Shown here piece by piece: positions 16,700-26,055 of a stretch of DNA of 64,000 bases. The stretch is from NCBI RefSeq assembly GCF_900116665.1, contig NZ_FPBK01000010.1:62001-126000 (forward strand), in the 5' to 3' direction. How positions within the stretch are numbered: position 1 is the first letter of the stretch; the number at the start of each line of letters is the position of its first letter. A program made the translations under genes and the position numbers. Below the pieces are notes generated by a model. It was given only the letters and a program-made list of their open reading frames with translations. It made no database searches and was not told the origin of the DNA. Origin of the DNA: Pustulibacterium marinum. Lineage in GTDB: Bacteria; Bacteroidota; Bacteroidia; Flavobacteriales; Flavobacteriaceae.

Positions 16700-18286
16700 A
16701 TGAAGAATCCCTATATTTTAGCACTTATTTCAGGATTGCTATTAGCAGCTTCTTGGCCTACTTATGGCATTTCTCTAATAGTTTTTATAGCTTTTGTGCC
16801 TTTATTATTGGCTGAGTATTCCATTCGAAAATCCGAGGCCAAAAAAACAAATCGAAGAGTTTGGTTGGTTGGGTATACTACTTTTTTTGTGTGGAATCTG
16901 CTCACTACTTGGTGGATTTATAATTCCACAGGATTTGGAATGCTATTCGCTGTTCTGGTGAATTCATTACTAATGAGTATCGTGTTTTTGCTATATCACT
17001 TAGTAGCGAAAAAATTTCCACCAAAAATTCATTATGTATTTCTTCCGGCAATTTGGATGGCTTTTGAAAAATTTCATTTGAATTGGGATTTTTCTTGGCC
17101 ATGGCTCAATTTAGGAAATGTGTTTGCCACTTCAACCCATTATATTCAATGGTATGAATATACCGGAAGTTTTGGAGGAAGTCTATGGGTTTGGATCCTT
17201 AATCTTGGTTTTTTCAATCTTGTATTAAAATATATAGCAACCAAAAGTTTAAAGTCTGTTCAAAAAAGATTGGTTTTTAATTTGTTATGGATTGCCATTC
17301 CCATTGTAATTTCTTTGTTGATTAAATCAAATTATGAAGAAAGCGGAAAAGAAATCGAAGCTGTAATTCTTCAGCCAAACATAGATCCTTATACCGACAA
17401 ATACTACACCACGAATAAAAAGGTGGCTCAAATTTTAATGGATATGGCAGCGGAAAAAGCAGACGAAAACACCGAAATTATTTTGGCGCCTGAAACTGTT
17501 TTTGCAAAAAGTTTCCGTATTAACGATTTTAGTGAGGATTACACAATGTATAGATTGCGCACCTTTTTAAAGCGATATCCAAAGGCAAATTTGCTGGCAG
17601 GAACTTCTTTTATAGATGTTTTTCATGATCCCAAAGAAATCACATCCCAATCAAATCAGTACAACGAAAACACTTGGTACAACGATTATAATTCTGCTTT
17701 CTTTTTAAATGCAACTACCGATAGTATTCCGGTGTATCATAAATCAAAACTGGTTGTTGGTGTAGAGAATTTTCCTTTCAAATCGGTATTAGAACCACTT
17801 TTAGGAAATGTAATGTTAGATTTAGGAGGAACCGTGGCTACCAAAACTACTCAGGAAGATAGAACTGTTTTTTCGGCTGATGATTATAAAGTTGCGCCTG
17901 TTATTTGTTATGAATCTGTGTATGGCGAATTTGTTTCAAAGTACATTCAAAATGGAGCCGAGTTTATCGCAATTATTACAAACGATGCTTGGTGGGGAAA
18001 TACGCAAGGCCATAAGCAGCATTTAAATTATGCACGTTTGAGAGCTATTGAAAATAGGAAAAGTGTTGTTAGAAGTGCCAATACCGGAATTTCTGCTATA
18101 ATCAATCAAACTGGAGATATTCAACAAACTTTGGAATACGGAGTGCAAGGAAGTTTGAAAGGGAAAATTCATTTGAATAACAAAGTAACATTCTATGCCA
18201 GATACGGAGATTACATTGCTCGCGTGGCGGTGTTGGCAAGTGCATTAATTTTGTTATTTGCTTTTACTCGAAAAAGAAAACTGTAG
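16700..18286 (+). CDS. lnt: Apolipoprotein N-acyltransferase
   Basis: Lnt adds the third acyl chain to the N-terminal Cys of lipoproteins at the periplasmic face of the inner membrane. Several N-terminal membrane helices are followed by a nitrilase-like domain with the catalytic triad Glu (LAPETVF, Glu265), Lys (YHKSKLVVGVE, Lys348) and Cys (VICYESVYGE, Cys403), and a final helix (VAVLASALILLFAF). Start ATG 16700 gives 528 aa and places the first helix (NPYILALISGLLLAASW) at the N-terminus. A TTG at 16670 would add ten residues. The lipobox proteins at 49973 and 58923 in this window are predicted substrates. Confidence 0.93.
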   Translation: MKNPYILALISGLLLAASWPTYGISLIVFIAFVPLLLAEYSIRKSEAKKTNRRVWLVGYTTFFVWNLLTTWWIYNSTGFGMLFAVLVNSLLMSIVFLLYHLVAKKFPPKIHYVFLPAIWMAFEKFHLNWDFSWPWLNLGNVFATSTHYIQWYEYTGSFGGSLWVWILNLGFFNLVLKYIATKSLKSVQKRLVFNLLWIAIPIVISLLIKSNYEESGKEIEAVILQPNIDPYTDKYYTTNKKVAQILMDMAAEKADENTEIILAPETVFAKSFRINDFSEDYTMYRLRTFLKRYPKANLLAGTSFIDVFHDPKEITSQSNQYNENTWYNDYNSAFFLNATTDSIPVYHKSKLVVGVENFPFKSVLEPLLGNVMLDLGGTVATKTTQEDRTVFSADDYKVAPVICYESVYGEFVSKYIQNGAEFIAIITNDAWWGNTQGHKQHLNYARLRAIENRKSVVRSANTGISAIINQTGDIQQTLEYGVQGSLKGKIHLNNKVTFYARYGDYIARVAVLASALILLFAFTRKRKL

Positions 18287-18291
18287 TTTTG
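18284..18291 (+). promoter_or_regulatory. Bacteroidota -7 element (TAGTTTTG) upstream of pssA
   Basis: A perfect TAnnTTTG starts in the TAG stop codon of lnt and lies 18 nt before the pssA ATG, so pssA and the GH25 gene may have a promoter separate from lnt. No convincing TTG at -33 was identified. Prediction by motif only. Confidence 0.45.
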
Positions 18292-18309
18292 TATTAAAAG
18301 AAGCAATTT

Positions 18310-19047
18310 ATGAAAAAGCATATTCCAAACCTTATTACCTTATTAAATCTTTTTAGTGGTTGTGTTGCCGTACTTTTTGCGGTGCATGGAAATCTGGAAT
18401 ACGCAGCATATTTTGTTTTTCTTGGAATCTTTTTTGATTATTTTGATGGATTCGCAGCGCGTATGTTACATGTACAATCAGAGCTAGGTTTGCAATTAGA
18501 TTCGTTGGCAGATATGGTTACTTCTGGCGTAGTTCCCGGGGTTGCAATGTTTCAATTATTGCAATGGAGTACGGGAAGTGTAATGCCCGAAAATTCAGGA
18601 TGGGATCATCTTCTAATTGGTGAAATGAATTTTTTACCTTTTGTTGGTTTGTGTATTACGCTAGCTTCGGCATACCGTTTAGCAAATTTCAATATTGATG
18701 AAAATCAAACGTCATCTTTTATAGGTTTACCAACTCCGGCAAACACTTTATTGATTTTGTCTTTTCCATTGATATTACAATTTCAGAATAGTGATAGCAT
18801 GCAGCATTTAGTTATGAATAAATGGTTTTTATTGATTTTAACAGCGTTAAGTTGTTATATGCTAAATGCAAAGATTCCATTATTCGCTTTGAAGTTTAAA
18901 ACGTTTGGATTCAAGGAAAATGCAATCAGATATATATTTTTGATACTATCTGTGATTATGTTAATCACTATGCAATTTATGGCAATTCCTTTGATTATTG
19001 TTACCTATGTGTTGTTGTCATTGTTAACTACGGTTTTGAAAAAGTAA
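18310..19047 (+). CDS. pssA: CDP-diacylglycerol--serine O-phosphatidyltransferase
   Basis: A 245-aa inner-membrane enzyme that makes phosphatidylserine from CDP-diacylglycerol and serine. The CDP-alcohol phosphotransferase signature is intact at about residues 42-66: FDYFDGFAARML, then GLQLDSLADMV, giving the D-x2-D-G-x2-A-R-x8-G-x3-D-x3-D pattern with its catalytic Asp residues. Six to eight hydrophobic helices cover the rest. The pathway partners are in the same window: cdsA (43522) supplies CDP-diacylglycerol and the Psd-family gene (42885) decarboxylates the product to phosphatidylethanolamine. The GH25 gene follows after 7 nt. Confidence 0.93.
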   Translation: MKKHIPNLITLLNLFSGCVAVLFAVHGNLEYAAYFVFLGIFFDYFDGFAARMLHVQSELGLQLDSLADMVTSGVVPGVAMFQLLQWSTGSVMPENSGWDHLLIGEMNFLPFVGLCITLASAYRLANFNIDENQTSSFIGLPTPANTLLILSFPLILQFQNSDSMQHLVMNKWFLLILTALSCYMLNAKIPLFALKFKTFGFKENAIRYIFLILSVIMLITMQFMAIPLIIVTYVLLSLLTTVLKK

Positions 19048-19054
19048 CTCTTTC

Positions 19055-19999
19055 ATGGCGAAGAAGGACGAAAAAAATCCATTGGAACCCATTTTAAAAG
19101 CTTCAGAGAAATCTAGAAAGCAGGCTTTGAAAAATGCGCAGTCTGTAAAAAAGAAAGCTCCACAGAAAAGAAAGTCACCAGTAAAAAGAAAACCTCAAAA
19201 CAAAAAAAAGTCAAAGAGCTTTTCCTTCAAGAAGCATATCATTTTGCCGATTTTTTTAATAGCGTTTTTGTATGCGCTTTGGCACTACCGTTATACCTTA
19301 TTTTATTTTGTAGAGAATAAAATTGAAAAGCGCTATGAAGTTTCTTTGGATAACGAAATGCGCGTTTTTGACGTGTTGAGCGGACACAAAAATCTCTTGT
19401 ATGGAATAGATATTTCTCACTATCAAGGTAGGATAGATTGGGAGCCTGTGATGAAAATTCAAGATAGTTTTCCCGTGTCATTTGTATTTGTAAGAGCAAC
19501 TGCCGGAAAGGATTTAGAAGATCGAAAATACAAACAAAATTGGAAAGCTTTAAAAGAAAATAGCATTTATCGCGGCGCGTATCATTATTACCGTCCTGAT
19601 GAAAATTCCATTCAGCAAGCGATTAACTTTATTAACACAGTCAAATTAGAAAAAGGGGATTTACCGCCTGTTTTAGATATTGAAAATGTTCCGTCTACAC
19701 AATCTATTGATAGTTTAAAATTGGGATTAAAACGCTGGTTGAACCGAGTTGAAAATCATTATAAAGTAAAACCTATTCTGTATAGTGGCGAAGATTTCTA
19801 CAATCGATTTTTGTATGAAGATTTTGAAGAATATACCATCTGGATTGCTAATTACAGATTTCTAAAAGAAACCATAGAACCCGATTGGAAGTTTTGGCAA
19901 TTTACAGATAAGGCATCCGTTCCGGGATGCCTAACTGCAGTTGATGTTAATATTTTTAATGGAGATTCGTTACAACTAAAAAAGTTGTTGATGAAGTAA
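19055..19999 (+). CDS. Membrane-anchored glycoside hydrolase family 25 (muramidase-like)
   Basis: A 314-aa protein with three parts: a strongly Lys/Arg-rich cytoplasmic tail (residues 1-61), one membrane helix (about 62-83) and a GH25 domain. The GH25 motifs are GIDISHYQGRIDW (Asp119), VFVRATAGKDLED, RGAYHYYRP and the catalytic PVLDIENVP (Asp208, Glu210). GH25 enzymes cleave the beta-1,4 MurNAc-GlcNAc bond of peptidoglycan. The anchor would hold the domain in the periplasm. The basic tail resembles histone-H1-like low-complexity sequence and is unusual for the family. It follows pssA by 7 nt and converges on lptB with a 4-nt gap. Confidence 0.87.
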   Translation: MAKKDEKNPLEPILKASEKSRKQALKNAQSVKKKAPQKRKSPVKRKPQNKKKSKSFSFKKHIILPIFLIAFLYALWHYRYTLFYFVENKIEKRYEVSLDNEMRVFDVLSGHKNLLYGIDISHYQGRIDWEPVMKIQDSFPVSFVFVRATAGKDLEDRKYKQNWKALKENSIYRGAYHYYRPDENSIQQAINFINTVKLEKGDLPPVLDIENVPSTQSIDSLKLGLKRWLNRVENHYKVKPILYSGEDFYNRFLYEDFEEYTIWIANYRFLKETIEPDWKFWQFTDKASVPGCLTAVDVNIFNGDSLQLKKLLMK

Positions 20000-20003
20000 G
20001 TTT

Positions 20004-20744
20004 TTAGAACTCCAATTTCTTTTTACGTAATTCAAAGTTTTGCCCCAAGTATACCTTACGAACCATTTCATCGGCAGCCAAATCTTCTGGAATACCGGCT
20101 TTTAGAATGCTTCCTTCAAACATTAAATAAGAGCGTTCCGTAATTGCCAACGTTTCCTGTACGTTGTGGTCGGTGATTAAAATTCCAATGTTTTTGTTTT
20201 TCAATTGCGCCACAATACGCTGAATGTCTTCTACCGCAACCGGGTCAACTCCCGCAAAAGGTTCGTCTAATAAAATAAAAGCAGGATCGGTTGCTAAGGC
20301 ACGCGCAATTTCGGTACGTCTACGCTCACCACCAGATAATAAATCGCCTCGGTTTTTTCGAATATGATTCAAACTAAACTCATCAATCAAAGCATCCATT
20401 TTCATTCGTTGCTCTTTTTTAGATAGTTTTGTAAGTTGTAACACACTCATGATGTTATCTTCAATACTCAATTTTCTAAAAACAGAAGCTTCTTGTGCTA
20501 AATATCCAATTCCGTTTTGAGCACGTTTGTACATAGGGTAGTTGGTAATTTCCTGATTGTCTAGAAAAATCTTTCCACCATTGGGTTTAATCAATCCAAC
20601 AATCATATAAAAAGAAGTCGTTTTCCCCGCTCCGTTAGGTCCTAACAACCCAACAATTTCGCCTCGGTTTACTTCTAATGAAATTCCCTTAACTACTTTT
20701 CGGCCTTTGTAGGCCTTCATTATATTATCTGCTCTTAACTTCAT
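20004..20744 (-). CDS. lptB: LPS export ABC transporter ATP-binding protein
   Basis: A 246-aa ABC ATPase that powers extraction of lipopolysaccharide from the inner membrane with LptF/LptG. The motifs are complete: Walker A GPNGAGKTT, Q-loop YLAQEA, ABC signature LSGGERRRTEIARAL, Walker B FILLDEPFAGVDP and the switch His in LITDHNVQ. The SGGERRR signature and the short C-terminal tail are characteristic of LptB rather than generic transporters. It is the last gene of a leftward run whose first gene, kdsD, also serves LPS synthesis, so the operon groups KDO formation and LPS export. Confidence 0.94.
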   Translation of the reverse strand: MKLRADNIMKAYKGRKVVKGISLEVNRGEIVGLLGPNGAGKTTSFYMIVGLIKPNGGKIFLDNQEITNYPMYKRAQNGIGYLAQEASVFRKLSIEDNIMSVLQLTKLSKKEQRMKMDALIDEFSLNHIRKNRGDLLSGGERRRTEIARALATDPAFILLDEPFAGVDPVAVEDIQRIVAQLKNKNIGILITDHNVQETLAITERSYLMFEGSILKAGIPEDLAADEMVRKVYLGQNFELRKKKLEF

Positions 20745-20768
20745 GTTTCTTAGTTGATTTTTGAGTGG

Positions 20769-21119
20769 TTACTCTTGGCTTTTTTCTAACGCATCCCAGA
20801 ATTCATAAGCTCTTCTAAGATGTGGAATTACAATGGTTCCACCAACCAAAGTAGCAATGCTCAAGGCTTCTTTTACTTCTTCAAAAGTTAGGCCAGCATC
20901 TTTACAAGATTTTAAGTGATATTTTACGCAATCATCACATCTCAAAACTAAAGACGCTACTAGTCCAAGTAATTCTTTAGTTTTTACATCTAGCGCTCCG
21001 GCTGAGAAAGCATTGGTGTCTAAATTGAAAATACGTTTGATGATTTTGTTGTCATCACCCAATATGCGGTCGTTCATTTTAGAACGGTAAGCGTCAAATT
21101 CTTCTACTAAATTGCTCAT
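20769..21119 (-). CDS. Carboxymuconolactone decarboxylase/AhpD-like family protein
   Basis: A 116-aa all-helical protein with the AhpD-type redox motif LVLRCDDCVKYHLKSCKDAG (C-x-x-C followed by His three residues later) and the FEEVKEALSIATLVGGTIVI helix. AhpD-like proteins act as peroxide-defence thiol reductants or small hydrolase-like enzymes. The intact CxxC supports redox activity. Its start shares a base with the end of tatC (21119) and it precedes lptB by 24 nt, so it is co-transcribed with them. The actual substrate is unknown. Confidence 0.87.
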   Translation of the reverse strand: MSNLVEEFDAYRSKMNDRILGDDNKIIKRIFNLDTNAFSAGALDVKTKELLGLVASLVLRCDDCVKYHLKSCKDAGLTFEEVKEALSIATLVGGTIVIPHLRRAYEFWDALEKSQE

Positions 21120-21949
21120 TATACTTGTTTCATTTTCTTTTTATCTCTCTTCAAAACATATGCCGAAATAAATATGCTTATCTCATATAAAATAATGATT
21201 GGAATAGACACTACAATTTGACTTGCGATGTCTGGAGGTGTAATAACTGCTGATAGAATTAATACCACAACAATGGCATGCTTTCTATAAGTTCTCATGA
21301 ATTTTGGAGTGATCAAACCTATTTTTGTAAAGAAATAGATGATGATGGGTAATTCAAAAATAACTCCCGATGCTAGTACAGAAGATCTTAAAATAGCCAC
21401 GTAAGAATCAATTACAATTTGATTTTTCACTTCGGAACTTACACTGTAATTTCCTAAGAAATTAATAGATAGCGGAGTGATAATGAAATAACCAAAGGTA
21501 ACTCCAAGAAAGAACAAGAACGATGTTATGAAAATGAATCCTCTTGCATTCTTACGCTCATTTTCATATAAACCAGGACTAATGAATTTCCACAATTCAT
21601 ATACCAAATATGGGAATCCAATAATAACACCTGCCCAAATAGATGTCCAGATATGGGCTGAAAATTGGCCCGCCATTCCTGTGTTTTGAATAATGAAACC
21701 CATGTCTGTGGTACAAAAAGTTTCATCTAAACCTAACTTTTGTGAAAGGAAACAGAAAAATCGGTAGGTTGGGAAATTCGGGTCTTTAGGTCCAAAAATG
21801 ATTACATCAAAAATGAATCGTTTGAAAGCAAAAGCAACGCTTCCGACAATAACCACTGCAAGGCAAGACCTAATAAGGTGCCAACGTAATTCTTCTAAAT
21901 GATCCAGAAATGACATTTCTTCTGGATTCTTCTTTATTTTTTTTGCCAT
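21119..21949 (-). CDS. tatC: Sec-independent protein translocase TatC
   Basis: A 276-aa six-helix membrane protein, the signal-peptide receptor of the twin-arginine translocase that exports folded proteins. The N-terminus has the conserved FLDHLEELRWHLIRS signature (the E-E-L-R receptor motif). SPGLYENERKNARGF is the second cytoplasmic-loop motif, and LILSAVITPPDIASQIVVSIP lies near helix five. An insertion between helices 1 and 2 (about residues 48-85) is long, as in other Bacteroidota TatC. No tatA/B gene is present here. It overlaps kdsD at TAATG and the CMD gene by one base. Confidence 0.95.
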   Translation of the reverse strand: MAKKIKKNPEEMSFLDHLEELRWHLIRSCLAVVIVGSVAFAFKRFIFDVIIFGPKDPNFPTYRFFCFLSQKLGLDETFCTTDMGFIIQNTGMAGQFSAHIWTSIWAGVIIGFPYLVYELWKFISPGLYENERKNARGFIFITSFLFFLGVTFGYFIITPLSINFLGNYSVSSEVKNQIVIDSYVAILRSSVLASGVIFELPIIIYFFTKIGLITPKFMRTYRKHAIVVVLILSAVITPPDIASQIVVSIPIIILYEISIFISAYVLKRDKKKMKQV

Positions 21950-22914
21950 TAAATAATTCCTTCTTTGATTAGGTCGTGTAAGTGAATTACACCGGTATAA
22001 ACTCCTTCATCTTCAACTAATAACTGCGAGATACCATTATTTTCCATAATTTCCAAAGCATCAACTGCTAATGTATCGCCAATTACAGATTTAGGGTTTT
22101 CCGTCATGATGTCTTTCGCTGTGAGATTTCCAATATTATCATGCTTGTTAAGCATTCTACGAATATCACCATCTGTAACTATTCCCACAATTTTTTCATC
22201 TAAAACTACGGCTGTTACGCCCAATAATTTTTCTGAAATTTCAACAATTACCTTTTTTACGCTAGTATCAGGATTTACAGTTGGTTTTAAGTTGCCAGCC
22301 GCAATATCTTTCACTCTCAAATATAGTTTTTTGCCCAAAGCTCCACCAGGATGATATTTAGCAAAATCATCACTGGAAAAATTTCGTAATTCTAATAAGC
22401 ATATGGCCAAGGCATCTCCCATAACTAATTGAGCTGTAGTGCTTGTAGTTGGTGCCAAATTGTGTGGACATGCTTCTTTTTCTACATGAGCGTGTAGTAC
22501 ATAATCTGCTTGTTTCCCAAGAAAAGAATCCTTGTCAGAAGTCATTGCTATAAGCTTATTGCAGCCGTTTTTTAGAAGCGGAATCAAAACTTTAATTTCT
22601 GGAGTATTACCACTTTTAGAAATGCAGATAACCACGTCATCTTTTTGAATAATTCCTAGATCCCCGTGAATGGCATCGGCTGCATGCATAAATATAGCCG
22701 GAGTTCCAGTAGAGTTCAATGTGGCTACAATTTTATTTGCGATGAGAGCACTTTTTCCTACACCGGTAACTATGACTCTACCTTTTGAATTGTAAATGAA
22801 ATCTATTGCTTCAGCGAATTCATTATCAATAAGTTGAGTTAGATTTTTTATGGCTTGATATTCGTTCTCAATGGTTTTTTGAGCTGTATCTATAATGGAG
22901 TTATGCAAGTTCAA
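21949..22914 (-). CDS. kdsD: Arabinose-5-phosphate isomerase, KpsF/GutQ/KdsD family
   Basis: A 321-aa protein with an N-terminal SIS sugar-isomerase domain (GRVIVTGVGKSALIANKIVA, VICISKSGNTPEIK, HNLAPTTSTTAQLVMGDALA, KYHPGGALGKKL) and two C-terminal CBS domains (about residues 205-321). The family interconverts ribulose-5-phosphate and arabinose-5-phosphate, the first committed step toward the KDO of lipopolysaccharide. All the active-site motifs are intact. It is the first gene of the leftward operon and diverges from recQ across an 87-bp spacer. Confidence 0.92.
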   Translation of the reverse strand: MNLHNSIIDTAQKTIENEYQAIKNLTQLIDNEFAEAIDFIYNSKGRVIVTGVGKSALIANKIVATLNSTGTPAIFMHAADAIHGDLGIIQKDDVVICISKSGNTPEIKVLIPLLKNGCNKLIAMTSDKDSFLGKQADYVLHAHVEKEACPHNLAPTTSTTAQLVMGDALAICLLELRNFSSDDFAKYHPGGALGKKLYLRVKDIAAGNLKPTVNPDTSVKKVIVEISEKLLGVTAVVLDEKIVGIVTDGDIRRMLNKHDNIGNLTAKDIMTENPKSVIGDTLAVDALEIMENNGISQLLVEDEGVYTGVIHLHDLIKEGII

Positions 22915-22971
22915 AATATAGGACTTTTTTCTATTTTTTTAAAACTAAAGAATGTGTTATCTTTATTAATG

Positions 22972-22979
22972 CAAATGTA
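22972..22979 (-). promoter_or_regulatory. -7 element (TACATTTG) upstream of kdsD
   Basis: On the minus strand TACATTTG lies 57 nt before the kdsD ATG in the kdsD/recQ spacer, matching the Bacteroidota TAnnTTTG consensus. On the plus strand a one-mismatch TATCTTTA at 22958-22965 could serve recQ. No good -33 TTG is evident. Confidence 0.45.
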
Positions 22980-23001
22980 TGTAAAATAGTAAAACGATAG
23001 C

Positions 23002-25203
23002 ATGAGTTCAGTTGAAATTGACTTGCATAAGGCGCTTAAACATTACTTTGGTTTCAACCAGTTTAAAGGCTTACAAGAAGATGTCATCAAGAGCATAGTA
23101 AACAAAGAAAATACTTTTGTTATTATGCCTACCGGAGGAGGAAAATCGTTATGCTACCAACTTCCAGCATTAGTGGAAGAAGGTACAGCCATAGTTGTTT
23201 CCCCCTTAATAGCTTTGATGAAGAATCAGGTTGATGCCTTAAGAGGTATTTCATCGGAAGAAGGAATTGCACATGTTTTAAACTCTTCCCTCAACAAAAC
23301 CGAAGTTAAAAAAGTAAAAAGTGATATCAAGGAAGGTATTACAAAACTTTTATATGTAGCCCCCGAGTCGCTTACCAAAGATGAAAACATAGAATTTTTA
23401 AACTCCGTAAAAATATCTTTTGTCGCTGTAGATGAGGCACACTGTATTTCGGAATGGGGTCATGACTTTAGGCCTGAATACCGAAATTTGCGTAACATTA
23501 TCAAACGTTTGGGTGATGATATTCCTATCATAGCCTTGACGGCCACGGCTACACCAAAAGTACAGGAGGATATTTTGAAAAACTTAGGAATGACCGATGC
23601 CAATACTTTTAAGGCGTCGTTCAATCGTCCTAATTTATATTACGAAGTACGTCCAAAAACCAAAAATGTTGATGCAGATATTATTCGGTTTGTAAAACAA
23701 AATTCAGGTAAATCTGGAGTTATCTATTGTTTAAGTAGAAAACGAGTTGAAGAATTAGCTCAAGTTTTACAGGTGAATGGAATTTCTGCAGTACCCTATC
23801 ACGCTGGTCTAGACGCAAAAACCAGAGCTAAACATCAAGATATGTTTTTGATGGAAGATGTAGATGTGGTGGTAGCAACTATTGCTTTTGGAATGGGGAT
23901 TGATAAACCCGATGTGCGTTTTGTAATTCACCATGATATTCCAAAAAGTATTGAAAGTTATTATCAAGAAACTGGTAGAGCCGGTAGAGATGGTGGCGAA
24001 GGGCATTGTTTAGCATTTTATGCTTATAAGGATATTGAGAAATTAGAGAAATTTATGGCTGGTAAACCTGTTGCTGAACAAGAGATTGGTCATGCACTTT
24101 TACAAGAAATGGTTGCCTATGCTGAAACCTCAATGTCTCGTAGAAAATTTATTTTACACTATTTCGGAGAAGAATTTGACGAAGTGAATGGTGATGGTGC
24201 AGAAATGGATGACAATACCAGAAATCCAAAGAAAAAGCACGAAGCTCAAAATGATGTAGCTGTTCTTTTAGAAATAGTTCAAAAAACAAAGCAGAAATAC
24301 AAGGCAAAAGAGGTAGTGAATACTTTAGTTGGTAAAGTTAATGCTTTGATTAAATCTCATAAAACAGACGAACAGCCCTTTTTTGCTGCAGGAAAGGATC
24401 AAGATTCAAAATATTGGATGGCTTTAATTCGTCAAGTTTTGGTAGCTGGTTATTTGCGTAAAGATATAGAAACTTATGGTGTTTTATATTTGACAAAAGA
24501 AGGTGAGAAGTTCATTAAAAAGCCAGTTTCTTTTATGATGACAGAAGATCATACCTATGAAGAAACGGATGATAATTCAATTGTTACAGTAGGGAAATCT
24601 GGTGGAGCAGTAACAGATGAGCAACTACTTAAGATGCTTAAAGATCTTCGTAAAAAAGTTGCTAAGCGTCTAGAAGTTCCTCCTTTTGTAGTTTTTCAAG
24701 ATCCTTCATTGGAGGATATGGCTTTAAAATATCCTATGACCATTGAAGAATTGGGTTCAGTTTACGGAGTAGGAGAAGGGAAGGCCAAGAAATATGGGAA
24801 GGATTTTGTGAAATTCATTACACAATATGTTGAGGATAATGATATTACAAGGCCAGATGATTTGGTGGTGAAAAGTACTGGAGCAAATTCATCCTTAAAA
24901 CTCTTTATTATTCAAAGTGTTGATAGAAAATTATCATTGGACGATATAGCGCGCGCTAAAGGTTTGGAGATGGAAAATTTCATTAAAGAAATGGAGCAAA
25001 TCGTTTATAGTGGTACAAAGTTGAATATTGATTATTGGATAGATGAAATTCTAGACGAAGATCAACAAGAGGAGTTACACGATTATTTCTTAGAGGCGGA
25101 AACAGATAAAGTTTCTGTAGCTATGGAAGAGTTTGATGGTGATTATGAAGATGAAGAAATCAGATTGTATAGAATCAAATTTATTAGCGATGTAGCTAAT
25201 TAA
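23002..25203 (+). CDS. recQ: ATP-dependent DNA helicase RecQ, lacking zinc-binding cysteines
   Basis: This 733-aa superfamily 2 helicase unwinds DNA 3' to 5' in recombination and repair. The helicase core has Walker [15 protein letters not shown] (around 42-55), DEAH (144-147) with the aromatic-rich [12 protein letters not shown] loop, LTATATP, and motif [17 protein letters not shown] and HRDC-like regions follow, the latter with [20 protein letters not shown] (about 555-575). In the zinc-binding domain E. coli RecQ has four Cys. Here [20 protein letters not shown] and GAEMDDN (about 378-405) have Ser, Asn and Asp, so zinc cannot bind in the usual way. A strong bidirectional terminator follows the gene. 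Confidence 0.93.
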   Translation: MSSVEIDLHKALKHYFGFNQFKGLQEDVIKSIVNKENTFVIMPTGGGKSLCYQLPALVEEGTAIVVSPLIALMKNQVDALRGISSEEGIAHVLNSSLNKTEVKKVKSDIKEGITKLLYVAPESLTKDENIEFLNSVKISFVAVDEAHCISEWGHDFRPEYRNLRNIIKRLGDDIPIIALTATATPKVQEDILKNLGMTDANTFKASFNRPNLYYEVRPKTKNVDADIIRFVKQNSGKSGVIYCLSRKRVEELAQVLQVNGISAVPYHAGLDAKTRAKHQDMFLMEDVDVVVATIAFGMGIDKPDVRFVIHHDIPKSIESYYQETGRAGRDGGEGHCLAFYAYKDIEKLEKFMAGKPVAEQEIGHALLQEMVAYAETSMSRRKFILHYFGEEFDEVNGDGAEMDDNTRNPKKKHEAQNDVAVLLEIVQKTKQKYKAKEVVNTLVGKVNALIKSHKTDEQPFFAAGKDQDSKYWMALIRQVLVAGYLRKDIETYGVLYLTKEGEKFIKKPVSFMMTEDHTYEETDDNSIVTVGKSGGAVTDEQLLKMLKDLRKKVAKRLEVPPFVVFQDPSLEDMALKYPMTIEELGSVYGVGEGKAKKYGKDFVKFITQYVEDNDITRPDDLVVKSTGANSSLKLFIIQSVDRKLSLDDIARAKGLEMENFIKEMEQIVYSGTKLNIDYWIDEILDEDQQEELHDYFLEAETDKVSVAMEEFDGDYEDEEIRLYRIKFISDVAN

Positions 25204-25222
25204 TTTGAAATAGTCATAAAAC

Positions 25223-25250
25223 AAAAAACCTCGCAATTGCGAGGTTTTTT
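25223..25250. terminator. Bidirectional rho-independent terminator
   Basis: The stem CCTCGC/GCGAGG with an AATT loop (25229-25244) is flanked by six A's on the left and six T's on the right. It can end both recQ (+) and the convergent coiled-coil gene (-). Confidence 0.88.
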
Positions 25251-25272
25251 GTTTCTATAATTTTCTAGAAGA

Positions 25273-26052
25273 TTAAATAGAAGCAAATAATTGATCCATT
25301 TTATCTTTTTCTTCATCAGCTAAAGCAGGGTCAACTAAAATACGTCCACTATGCTCATCAGTAATAATTTTTTTACGAGCAGCAATTTCCATCTGAATTT
25401 GTGGAGGAATTGTAAAGAAAGATCCACCAGAAGCTCCTCTTTCAATAGAAACTACAGCCAATCCATTTTTAACGCTTCCACGAATTCTCTTATAAGCTTT
25501 TACTAGTCTGTCATCAATTTGCTCAGCATATTCTTCAGACTTGTCAAAAAGAGCTTTTTCTTCTTTTTCAGTTTCAGCTAAAATAGAATCAAGTTCTTCT
25601 TTTTTGTGCTTTAAGTGACTTTCTCTGTCTCCTAAACGTTCTTTTGTTTTAGAGATAACTTCTTTCTTTTGCTCTATTTGCGCTTTAAACTCACGAATGT
25701 GTTTTTCAGCCAATTGAATCTCTAATTCTTGATATTCAATTTCTTTAGTAATAGAGTTGTATTCTCTGTTATTTCTTACGTTTTTTTGTTGTTCGCTATA
25801 CTTTTTGATCAAAGTTTTAGCTTCTTCTATAAGATTTTTTCTGTTGCCTATTTGGTCGTTTAGATCGTCTAATTCACCTGTAAGCTTTTGCATGCGGGTT
25901 TTTAAACCTTCAACCTCATCCTCAAGATCTTCTACTTCTAGTGGTAATTCACCACGCATGTTTCGTATCTCATCAATTCTAGAGTCTATTAATTGTAGAT
26001 CGTAAAGCGCTCTAAGTTTCTCTTCTACGGTAACTTCAGTTTTTTTTGTCAT
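25273..26052 (-). CDS. Coiled-coil protein of the C4-type zinc-ribbon (CT398-like) family with degenerate ribbon
   Basis: A 259-aa protein. Residues 10-200 form a long charged antiparallel coiled coil (VEDLEDEVEGLKTRMQKLTG and so on). The C-terminal domain (about 204-242) has GGSFFTIPPQIQMEIAARKK followed by DEHSGRILVDP, clearly homologous to the zinc ribbon of the CT398/HP0958 family, but the expected C-x-x-C pairs are replaced by Ser, Asp and His, leaving no Cys. Relatives assist flagellar export or ribosome-associated processes in other bacteria. The function in Bacteroidota is unknown. It follows the nif3 gene by 3 nt, a common pairing. Confidence 0.85.
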   Translation of the reverse strand: MTKKTEVTVEEKLRALYDLQLIDSRIDEIRNMRGELPLEVEDLEDEVEGLKTRMQKLTGELDDLNDQIGNRKNLIEEAKTLIKKYSEQQKNVRNNREYNSITKEIEYQELEIQLAEKHIREFKAQIEQKKEVISKTKERLGDRESHLKHKKEELDSILAETEKEEKALFDKSEEYAEQIDDRLVKAYKRIRGSVKNGLAVVSIERGASGGSFFTIPPQIQMEIAARKKIITDEHSGRILVDPALADEEKDKMDQLFASI

Positions 26053-26055
26053 GTC

